The translations under genes and the position numbers were made by a program. A DNA stretch of 64,000 nt from Rhizobium sp. BK399 (GTDB lineage: Bacteria; Pseudomonadota; Alphaproteobacteria; Rhizobiales; Rhizobiaceae): contig NZ_JACIAH010000005.1 in assembly GCF_014194695.1 (NCBI RefSeq), positions 62,001-126,000 of the forward strand, in the 5' to 3' direction. Below, in pieces: positions 29,773 to 37,400 of this stretch (position 1 is the first letter of the stretch; every line of letters begins with the position of its first letter). Under the pieces are notes generated by a model, which saw nothing but the letters and a program-made list of their open reading frames with translations, had not been told where the DNA came from and ran no database searches.

Positions 29773-30324
29773 ATGTATTCGCGCAAGTTTCTTCTTCTTT
29801 TCGGGCTCGCTGCCGTGGCGTTGTCACCGGTCGCCGACATGGCTCCGTCCGCAACGGCGGCAACACGGGATAAGGCCTTCTTCGAGTCAATCGCCGGCAC
29901 CTGGCGAGGTCCCGGCGAGATCGTCGCTGGCAAGTACAAGGGTACGAAATTCACCTGCAACCTCGTTGGCGAACCGGTAAGCGCCGGCGGCACGGGGATC
30001 AAGCTCGACGGGAGCTGCAGGGTCGGTGTCTTCAAGCAACCCATGACGGCGCTGATCACCCAGTCCGGCAATTCCTACAAGGGCAAGTTCCTTGATGGCG
30101 CCGAGGGCAAGGGGCTTGACGTCGTCTCGGGTGCGGTGACGCCGGATACTGTGGTTGTCGGTCTCAACCGCTCCAAGCTCAACGGCGCGATGATCGCCCG
30201 CGTCCGCGACGACAAGACAATGAACGTTACCGTATCGGTGAAGGTCGAAAGCCAAATGGTCCCGGTGATCGGCCTTACGTTGACGCGTCAGGTCGACGAA
30301 ATCACCGTCGGCTCTGTCGAATAG
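29773..30324 (+). CDS. Secreted protein of unknown function
   Basis: A 183-residue protein with a signal peptide of about 30 residues (two possible cleavage sites, after ADM or ATA). The mature region contains GTWRGPGEIVAGKYKG, a pair of cysteines (about 62 and 78), and beta-strand-like alternation, suggesting a small beta-barrel or lipocalin-like periplasmic protein. I do not recognise a named family. It has its own terminator and about 200 bp of upstream non-coding DNA, so it is probably monocistronic. Confidence 0.72.
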   Translation: MYSRKFLLLFGLAAVALSPVADMAPSATAATRDKAFFESIAGTWRGPGEIVAGKYKGTKFTCNLVGEPVSAGGTGIKLDGSCRVGVFKQPMTALITQSGNSYKGKFLDGAEGKGLDVVSGAVTPDTVVVGLNRSKLNGAMIARVRDDKTMNVTVSVKVESQMVPVIGLTLTRQVDEITVGSVE

Positions 30325-30343
30325 AGCGTCAGGATAAGTCTTT

Positions 30344-30377
30344 GCAAAGCGACGGATTTTCCGCCGCTTTGTTGTTT
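30344..30377 (+). terminator. Terminator after the secreted-protein gene
   Basis: Imperfect stem GCAAAGCGACGG/CCGCCGCTTTG with loop ATTTT, then TTGTTTC. It lies between convergent genes. Confidence 0.6.
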
Positions 30378-30895
30378 CAGGCCGTATGCCACCACTCGCC
30401 GGTCTGGTCAGCTATTTCGATCCCCTGCACATCTGCCTTTGCCAGCCATTGACGAACGGTCGCGCCGCTGACCCGCAGATCCGGGGCAATATCAGCGAGC
30501 GGCATAAGCACGAATCCACGATCCGTCATGCGTGGATGCGGAAGCTCCAGCCGCGGCGCCGATTGTGCCACATCGCCGTAGGTCAGAATATCAATGTCCA
30601 GCGTCCGCGGCCCCCAGCGCTCGATGCGCTCGCGCTTCATGCCCCGCTCGATATCAAGGCAGACATCGAGAAGCGCCTCGGGACCAAGCGTCGTCTTGAC
30701 CGCGGCACAAGCATTGAAAAAATAGGACTGGTCGGTCTTTCCCCACGGCGGGGTGCGATAAAGCCGCGAGACAGCGACAACGTGACAGTCGCGCCTCTGG
30801 TCAAGTGCCCTCAGCGCGAGGGCCATGGCGTGGACGGGATCGCCGAGATTGCCGCCAAGTCCGAGCGTGGCGGTATCGAAAGTAGCCTCAGGCAA
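30377..30895 (-). CDS. folK: 2-amino-4-hydroxy-6-hydroxymethyldihydropteridine pyrophosphokinase
   Basis: Third gene of the folate operon; transfers pyrophosphate from ATP to the pterin. The 172-residue protein has the N-terminal LGLGGNLGDP, SRLYRTPPWG, and the catalytic GPRTLDIDIL(TYGD) block followed by LPHPRMTDRGFVL. It overlaps folB by 8 bp. Confidence 0.96.
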   Translation of the reverse strand: MPEATFDTATLGLGGNLGDPVHAMALALRALDQRRDCHVVAVSRLYRTPPWGKTDQSYFFNACAAVKTTLGPEALLDVCLDIERGMKRERIERWGPRTLDIDILTYGDVAQSAPRLELPHPRMTDRGFVLMPLADIAPDLRVSGATVRQWLAKADVQGIEIADQTGEWWHTA

Positions 30896-31256
30896 AGTGT
30901 TCGACGCTCACCTGAACGAAATCAAGAACGCCCGGCACCGGCGCGTTGGGCTTGCGGACCGTGATTTCTGCACGCTTGATCTGCGGAAATGTCGAACACA
31001 GCCCCTTGGCGATATCAAGCGCAAGCGCCTCGATCAGATACCGACGCTTGCCGGTGACAATCTCCTCGATCACCGTGAATGCGATCCCATAGTTGACGGT
31101 ATCGTTGATCGAATCGCTCTGCAGTGCATCGCCGGCGACAACGTCGAGTTCGGCATCCACGAAGAAACGCTGACCGAGAAATTCCTCTTCGTCGTGAACG
31201 CCATGCCGGGCAAAGAAGGCACAGTTCTGAAGCGTGATGGTGTAGGTGGTGCTCAT
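30888..31256 (-). CDS. folB: Dihydroneopterin aldolase
   Basis: Makes 6-hydroxymethyl-dihydropterin. It is 122 residues, with the family features FFARHGVHDEEEFLGQRF (substrate Glu) and VRKPNAPVPGVLDFV near the end. It overlaps folP by 4 bp (ATGA) and folK by 8 bp, a tightly coupled folP-folB-folK operon. Confidence 0.95.
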   Translation of the reverse strand: MSTTYTITLQNCAFFARHGVHDEEEFLGQRFFVDAELDVVAGDALQSDSINDTVNYGIAFTVIEEIVTGKRRYLIEALALDIAKGLCSTFPQIKRAEITVRKPNAPVPGVLDFVQVSVEHFA

Positions 31257-32125
31257 GCCAAGGTTCCCTGCTCGAAGCTACAGCGCGCCGCAAGCATAGC
31301 ATCGGCGATGGCCAGAGCGTCCCTGTTGATTGCGACATCGTGTACGCGAAAAATGCTGGCTCCCGCCAGACGCAGCAGCGCGCTCGTCGCCGCCGTCCCA
31401 ACGTCTCGATCGGCGGCTTCCCTGCCGGTGACGGCGCCGACAAACCGTTTGCGCGAGGTTCCGGCAAGCAGCGGAAATCCCAAGCGGTGCAGTTCGCCGA
31501 AACGGGCCATCAGCTCGATGTTTTCCTGCGTGTCCTTCGCAAAGCCGAAGCCGGGATCCAGCACGACGTGATCCTTACGTACCCCAGCTGCGGTAGCGAT
31601 TTCGAGCGAGCGCTCCAGGAAAGCAAACTGGTCGGCAATCACGTCCGGAAGCTTGTCCCGGTCGCGACCGGTGTGCATCAGGCACAGCCCCGCACCGGTA
31701 TCGGCAGCAATATTCCCGATTTCCGGCTCCTTCTGGAGCCCGAATACGTCGTTGATGATGTGCGCGCCGGCGCCGACGGCAAGCCGCGCGGTCTCGGCCC
31801 GATACGTATCGATCGAAATCAGCGCGTCAGTCTTACCACGCAGCGCCTCGATGACCGGCAGCACCCGCGCCTGCTCTTCAGAGGGAGTAACGGCGGCAGC
31901 GCCCGGGCGTGTCGACTCCCCGCCGATATCGATGATGTGAGCTCCCTGGTTCGCAGCTTCGAGCGCATGTGCGACAGCCCCTTCGACGCTCTCATATCGC
32001 CCGCCGTCGGAAAAGGAATCCGGTGTCACATTGACGATCGCCATGAGCACGGAACGCGCGCCCAGTTCGACCTCACGACCATGCCCGACGCGCCAGAAAC
32101 TGCTCCTAAGCTGTGTCAACGGCAT
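31253..32125 (-). CDS. folP: Dihydropteroate synthase
   Basis: Condenses pterin pyrophosphate with p-aminobenzoate; the sulfonamide target. The 290-residue TIM-barrel protein has MAIVNVTPDSFSDGG and IDIGGESTRPGA, the two signature motifs, plus DPGFGFAKDTQEN and the GTSRKRF pABA-binding segment. It is the first gene of the folate operon. Its start region overlaps the upstream open frame of the divergent DUF922 gene. Confidence 0.97.
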   Translation of the reverse strand: MPLTQLRSSFWRVGHGREVELGARSVLMAIVNVTPDSFSDGGRYESVEGAVAHALEAANQGAHIIDIGGESTRPGAAAVTPSEEQARVLPVIEALRGKTDALISIDTYRAETARLAVGAGAHIINDVFGLQKEPEIGNIAADTGAGLCLMHTGRDRDKLPDVIADQFAFLERSLEIATAAGVRKDHVVLDPGFGFAKDTQENIELMARFGELHRLGFPLLAGTSRKRFVGAVTGREAADRDVGTAATSALLRLAGASIFRVHDVAINRDALAIADAMLAARCSFEQGTLA

Positions 32126-32202
32126 TCATCCTATCGATCGAAAAAAGCGCCAGCGATATTGCGCTGGTCGTGGCTATGCCCCAAGCTCCGGCAAACTTCA
32201 AC

Positions 32203-32844
32203 ATGAGTATCTGCAGAATGCTTTTCGTACCGCGTTATATGCCGCTCCTCCTCGGGTTTTCCATGGCCATAGCCGCCTGCGGTCCAGCTGCCGCTGCCGT
32301 CATCGCGACGCGAAGCTACTCATACTTCACCATCAAGGGCAAAACCGCCGACCAACTGGATCAGCAACTGAGCAGCAACGGACCGACCGCGAGCGGTTCG
32401 TCAGCTCGTCACCCGGGAGCCACCAAGATTCGCTTTGGCGGCGACGCCACCTATGTCCAGGCGGGAGGGCGATGCCGGGTAGGCAGCGCCAAGGTCACGG
32501 TCCACACACAGATTATCCTTCCCCGCTGGACCAACCGCAGAGGTGCGAGCAAGCAGTTGTCGATGATATGGGACGCTCTGTCGAGCGACATCAGGCGGCA
32601 CGAGGAGCGGCATGCCGAGATTGCTCGAAACCAGGCGCGCATCATGGAAAGGCAGATCCTCGCCCTTCCACCACAGTCCACTTGCGAACGCATGCAGGAA
32701 CTGGTCACCGATGTCTCGACACGCGGAATCGACGAACACGACAGGCTGCAGGCCCGATTCGACCGAATCGAGGCCGTCAATTTTCAGAACCGGATGATAA
32801 GACTTCTGAACAATCGGATGAAAACATCCGGCGGCGAAAGATAG
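32203..32844 (+). CDS. DUF922-type secreted protein with HEXXH motif
   Basis: A 213-residue exported protein. The signal sequence contains AIAAC, which could be a lipobox, followed by an AAAA stretch that could be a signal-peptidase-I site. A beta-rich middle (SYSYFTIKGKTADQL) is followed by a helix with HEERH (133-137), matching the HEXXH zinc-protease pattern noted in DUF922 proteins. The frame is open to a GTG at 32113, but the signal peptide favours the ATG at 32203 (or 32218). Proteolytic activity is inferred only. Confidence 0.75.
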   Translation: MSICRMLFVPRYMPLLLGFSMAIAACGPAAAAVIATRSYSYFTIKGKTADQLDQQLSSNGPTASGSSARHPGATKIRFGGDATYVQAGGRCRVGSAKVTVHTQIILPRWTNRRGASKQLSMIWDALSSDIRRHEERHAEIARNQARIMERQILALPPQSTCERMQELVTDVSTRGIDEHDRLQARFDRIEAVNFQNRMIRLLNNRMKTSGGER

Positions 32845-32982
32845 CCGATTCTCAAGCTTAAGGCGATCACAGAAGTTTAGCCGCGTAACGAAACTTGTGT
32901 GAAACTGCAGTCGCCCCAGTGATTTACTGGTTATTTCTCGGTCTAGCTAAATCAACTACAACGCGCTAATATTCAGACATTC

Positions 32983-33120
32983 GAAAGTTCAGGTTCGTAA
33001 GCCCGAACTTTCACTCCTGGGTTCTCCTGGCGCGTTGCGAAGCCGCGGACGATCCTCCCTCGTCCGTAGGTAATGCGCCTACCTCGCCTCGCTCGTCTAA
33101 CGGCCAGCGAGGCTTTTTTT
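32983..33120 (+). ncRNA. Candidate small RNA with anti-Shine-Dalgarno loop
   Basis: The non-coding gap between the DUF922 gene and ferredoxin holds a chain of four hairpins. The first is an 8-bp stem GAAAGTTC/GAACTTTC (32983-33012). The second is a 7-bp stem CGGACGA/TCGTCCG exposing loop TCCTCCC (33046-33066), and the third a small stem GTAGG/CCTAC (33066-33082). The last is a rho-independent terminator with seven T (33086-33120). No open reading frame runs through it. The 5' end and promoter are not identifiable; the start given is that of the first hairpin. Confidence 0.55.
33086..33120 (+). terminator. Strong intrinsic terminator of the candidate sRNA
   Basis: Perfect stem GCCTCGCT/AGCGAGGC with a 12-nt loop, followed by TTTTTTT. 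The nearest upstream plus-strand gene ends about 240 bp earlier, so it probably belongs to a non-coding transcript rather than to that gene. Confidence 0.9.
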
Positions 33121-33134
33121 GTGCGGAGTGGCGA

Positions 33135-33455
33135 TCAGGCCTGACGCTCGGGCACGTGGACGATGAGTCCGTCCAGGACGGCCTTCATTCTGATCTGACA
33201 GGAGAGGCGCGACGTCGGACGCACGTCAAACGCGAAATCGAGCATGTCTTCTTCCATCGCCTCAGGTGGACCGACGCGCTCCGTCCACTCGTCGTCGACG
33301 TAGACGTGACAGGTCGCGCACGCACAGGCGCCGCCACACTCGGCCTCGATGCCCGGCACCGAATTGCGCACGGCATTTTCCATAACGGTCGATCCCTGGT
33401 CGACATCAAGATCAAAGCGCGTGCCGTCGAAGGCGACAATAGTCAGTTTGGGCAT
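33135..33455 (-). CDS. Adrenodoxin-type 2Fe-2S ferredoxin
   Basis: A 106-residue electron carrier. Cysteine pattern C-x5-C-x2-C ([11 protein letters not shown]) with the fourth Cys in RLSCQIRM about 35 residues later is typical of adrenodoxin/putidaredoxin-type ferredoxins. Such proteins feed cytochromes P450 or iron-sulfur assembly; no partner is nearby. Confidence 0.93.
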   Translation of the reverse strand: MPKLTIVAFDGTRFDLDVDQGSTVMENAVRNSVPGIEAECGGACACATCHVYVDDEWTERVGPPEAMEEDMLDFAFDVRPTSRLSCQIRMKAVLDGLIVHVPERQA

Positions 33456-33597
33456 AGTGATTTCCGGTAGTCGTCAATGGGAGGGTCTGGATTTTTTCTT
33501 CCAACAAATCGTCGAGGCAGTCAACATCGACCGCTGATACCCTTCATCACAGATTGGGAAGCGACGCGCTTGTCAAAATGCGTCACGCTGACGGTCA

Positions 33598-33632
33598 CAA
33601 AAAGACCCGCTGCTCCGAAATGGATCAGCGGG
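33598..33632 (-). terminator. Intrinsic terminator of the Hpt gene
   Basis: Minus-strand stem CCCGCTG/CAGCGGG with a 13-nt loop, followed by TCTTTTTGTG. Confidence 0.75.
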
Positions 33633-33659
33633 CCGATTTCTGCGGCCGACTTGCGTCGC

Positions 33660-34028
33660 TTAACGGCAAAGCTTGAGAATGAAATTCTCGGCCTCAATCA
33701 CCGCAATGCCAACCGCCGCCATCGTTGCAGCGTCGCCGCAATTGCCCTCGAGCGCCTCAGCGGCCGCATGAACGCGGAACGCGCCGACCGCGCTGGCAGC
33801 GCCCTTCAGGCGATGCGCCGCAGCTTCAATCGTCTTGATGTCGCCGGAAGATATTTCGTGCAGGCAAGCGCGCGCCTGCCGCGCAAACATCTGCAGAACT
33901 TCGATTTCCAGGCTCTTGTCGCCCATTGTCTGGTTTGCCAAATGCACAAGATCCACGGGACGCTCCTGCGATGGGCGTGGACCCTTGCAATTGTCGGGTG
34001 CCGCAAACGCAATACTGACTGCTGCCAT
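33660..34028 (-). CDS. Stand-alone Hpt (histidine phosphotransfer) domain protein
   Basis: A 122-residue all-helical protein. The phosphotransfer motif AAHRLKGAASAVGA with His72 and the helical pattern from residue ~25 to the end form a complete Hpt domain and nothing else. Its length and monomeric Hpt type differ from ChpT, which is a degenerate-kinase dimer. It is divergent from the growth-pole-ring gene, with a shared 468-bp intergenic region. Partner kinase and regulator are unknown. The frame is open to 34082; the ATG at 34028 is chosen because the domain starts soon after. Confidence 0.82.
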   Translation of the reverse strand: MAAVSIAFAAPDNCKGPRPSQERPVDLVHLANQTMGDKSLEIEVLQMFARQARACLHEISSGDIKTIEAAAHRLKGAASAVGAFRVHAAAEALEGNCGDAATMAAVGIAVIEAENFILKLCR

Positions 34029-34496
34029 GTGCCAATTCTCCGGTCGTCTAGCCCCGCTGTTAGATGATCGTGCGGGCGCCATGTGGGCATCGCGTTAAAT
34101 TCCGGCACATTCGGGGCGGATTTCTCAGGATATGGTTAACATCGACTAAACCTCGTTAACCCTTTGGTTTTTAAGTGCGCACGTTTGTTAAATGGTGTTA
34201 ACAAGACCTTAATATCGGGGGATTTGACTGGTTGCGTTAATTGTCTAGCAGTCCCGGATGTGTCACTACGATACTACTGGGCGAGCTCTCCGGTCCCTGC
34301 CTTTGCTCGCCAAGTGGATAATGGTAATGTTTTGATACCGTCTGTATGAAAAAGCAGCTATCCACTCTGAAATGATATGCTTATCCGTCCTCGGCAGCGT
34401 GGACGGGCGGGCTCAGAGGCTAAGGTTTTGTTCGGGCTCGGCGGGAAGCCCGGATGCGTTGTTGAACCGGCTGGGATGTAACGAGGCGTAACGTAA
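34029..34496. other. 468-bp divergent intergenic region (Hpt gene / growth-pole-ring gene)
   Basis: No convincing gene. The left part (34093-34213) is AT-rich with repeated GTTAA/TTAAC elements, described separately as CtrA-like sites. The right part (34220-34496) presumably holds the leader and promoter of the giant gene, for which I see only a weak GAGG ribosome site 10 nt before the ATG. Confidence 0.6.
34136..34213. promoter_or_regulatory. Cluster of CtrA-like sites (TTAA-N7-TTAAC type)
   Basis: TTAA-N7-TAAAC at 34136-34151, TTAAC at 34156, TTAA-N6-TTAAC at 34188-34202 and TTAA-N7-TTAAT at 34198-34213. Each full site deviates from the CtrA consensus by one base or one spacer base. The cluster lies about 110 bp upstream of the Hpt gene and 280 bp upstream of the growth-pole-ring gene, so either or both could be controlled. 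Confidence 0.45.
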
Positions 34497-37400
34497 ATGG
34501 CGAACAACAAGTACAACGAGTCGATCGAGGACAAGGCGTTCAAGGCATTGGACGAAGCGCTCCAGATCGACTTCGGAGAAGACGATACGCTGTCTCGCAA
34601 CGGCAAGACCGACGCCCCGGAGGCCAAATTGTCCGAAACACCAAGTGCCCGCAATCAGCAGAACCAGACCGATGCCAAGCGCGCCCGCGCTGCTAGCACG
34701 CCTCGCCAGCCCGAACAGCCGTCACGCGCTCCATCCTTCGCCGCCAACGACGCCAACCGCATATCGCCGGCTTCGCTTCTGAAGTCCCTCGAGAACGGCT
34801 CCAGCCGATCGGCTATGCGCAATGCAACCCTCGTGTCGCTTTTGTGGATCGTCGGCGGACTCGGCCTGATGGCCCTGCTCTATTCGCCGCAGATCTGGCA
34901 GATCCGATCGATCGCCGATCTTTTGGGACTGCCCGGCGTCATCGCCGGCTTTATCGGCATTATCGTGCCGGTGCTGTTGTTTTATGCCTTCGCGGTCATG
35001 ATGGCCCGCGCCCAGGACATGCGCAATGCCGCACGCTCCATGGCCGAAGTTGCGCTCCGCCTCTCGGAGCCTGAGACCGTTGCCTCCGAACGCATCATGA
35101 CGGTCGGCCAGGCGGTTCGCCGCGAAGTCTCGGCAATGAACGAGGGCATCGAGCGCACCATTGCCCGTGCGTCCGAACTGGAAACCCTCGTCCACTCCGA
35201 GGTCAACGCGCTCGAGCGCAGCTACGCCGACAACGAGTTGCGCGTGCGCGGCCTCGTACACGAGCTTGGCTCGGAGCGCGAAGCGATCGTCAACCACGCC
35301 GAGCGCATTCGTACGTCGATCTCAGGCGTCCACGATCAGCTCAAGGAAGACCTGTCGCTTGCGACAGAGGAAATCGCGGTACGCCTCGCAACCTCCGGCG
35401 AAGCCTTCGCGTCGATGATCGACACCCGCGCCGCGGCGATCACTGAAAAATCGGAGTCGGCGATCCAGTCGCTGGGCACGCTGCTCGCGGCTAAGACGGA
35501 TTCGCTGCTGCAAACGCTGACCTCCTCCGGCTTCGCGCTCACCAACGAATTCGACACACGGTTGGACTCTCTCACGTCGAGCCTGAGCGAACACGGAGAT
35601 CAGATCCTTCGTCAGTTCGAAACGCGTGCGTCCACGATGGACAGCAACGCCGAAAAGCTGAACGCGGCGTTGAACGACCGTGCCCGTCAGCTGAACGAGA
35701 TCCTGATTGCCCGCACCCGCGAGATCAATGAGAGCCTGACGGGCGGCGAACGCACGATCAGCACCACGCTTGATGACGTCCTCTCCAAGCTGAACAGTGC
35801 TCTCGACGAGAAGGGTTCGAGCTTCCGCCAAAGCCTGCAATCCAGTGTCGACGACACTATCATGGATCTCGACCTGCGCTCCGGCTTCTTCGACGAGAGA
35901 CTGCAGGCGACGGTCGCGCAGCTGTCGACCTCGTTCGATGAACGCGTTGCTGAATTCGCCAACGCCTTCGACAAGCGGGCCGGCTCGCTCGATACGAAGC
36001 TCATGGAGAGCCTGAATCGCATCAACGAGACTATGACCGGTGGCTCGGAGTCCCTGAACGGCATTCTGAGCTCGAGCATCGACCGGCTTGGCGCATCGCT
36101 GACCGACCAGTCCTTCGCACTGGCAACGGCCCTCGCGACCAGCCAGGAAGTCATGGAAAGCTCGCTGGCAGGCAAGGTTTCCGAGGTTACCGAAGCGATC
36201 CATACCCACACGACGGGTATGACGTCGGCGTTAAGCCACGCAACCTCCGAAATCTCGCTGGCGCTGGCATCCGGCACGTCGGAACTTCACAACAACCTCT
36301 CGGCGCGGGCGACGGAGTTCCGCGACACGCTGCTGTCCACGACCTCCGACCTGAGTTCCGCGGTATCCGCCGGTACCGAGCAGATCACTTCGGCGTTTGG
36401 CCGTGCCGACGATCTGAACACGATGATCTCGAGGCGCGCCGCTGATATTACGCAGGCGCTCGACTCGGCGCACGAACGGATCGACGGCGTCATGGCCAAT
36501 CGCGGTGGCGCGCTGACGACAGCCCTCGCCGACAGCCAGGAACGATTCGAGAGCACCCTTGCAAGCCGTTCCGAAGCAATCATCAACGCCGTCGCCGGCA
36601 GCCATGAGCGCCTTGCCGAAACGCTCGACGACAAGGCGATGACACTCGCGATCTCGCTCGACGAAAGCCAGAACCGCTTCGAGGATACGATCGCCAAGCG
36701 TGCCGACTCGATCGCGGCTTCGATGGCCAGCGGCCACGAACGGTTCGCCGACACTCTTGATGAAAAGGCGATGACGCTCGCCATTTCGCTCAATGAGGGC
36801 CAATCCCGCCTCGCCGATACACTTAGTCACCATATTGAGACCGTCGCAAACCAGCTCGCAGGCGGCCATGACAAACTCAGCGAAGTCCTTGACGACAAGG
36901 CGATGTCGCTCGCCATCTCGTTGAACGAGGGGCAGTCCCGCCTCGCCGACACGCTCAGCCACCATGTCGAGAAGGTCGCAAACCAGCTCACCGGCAGCCA
37001 CGAGAAGCTCAGCGACGTTCTGGATGACAAGGCGATGGCGCTCGCCATCTCCCTCAACGAGGGACAATCCCGCCTTGCCGACGCGCTCGGTCACCATGTC
37101 GAAACGATCTCCAACCAGATCGCCGGCGGCCACGAGAAGCTCACGGAAGCTCTCGACGATAGGGCAATGGCGCTCGCCATTTCCCTGAACGAGAGCCAGA
37201 CCCGTCTCGAAGACACGCTCGGTCATCATGCTGACGCGATCAGCCATTCACTCACCGGCGGTCATGACCGGATCACCGAAGCGCTCGATGATCGCGTCAT
37301 GGCGCTCGCCGTATCATTGAACGAGGGTCACAGCCGCATCGAGGACGCGCTTGGGCGGCGCGTCGATACCATCGCCAATTCGATTGCCACGGTTCAGGAC

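Noticed and set aside
34164..34349. 61-residue open frame in the Hpt/growth-pole-ring gap
   Set aside because: Lies over AT-rich regulatory-like DNA, has no ribosome site or recognisable motif.
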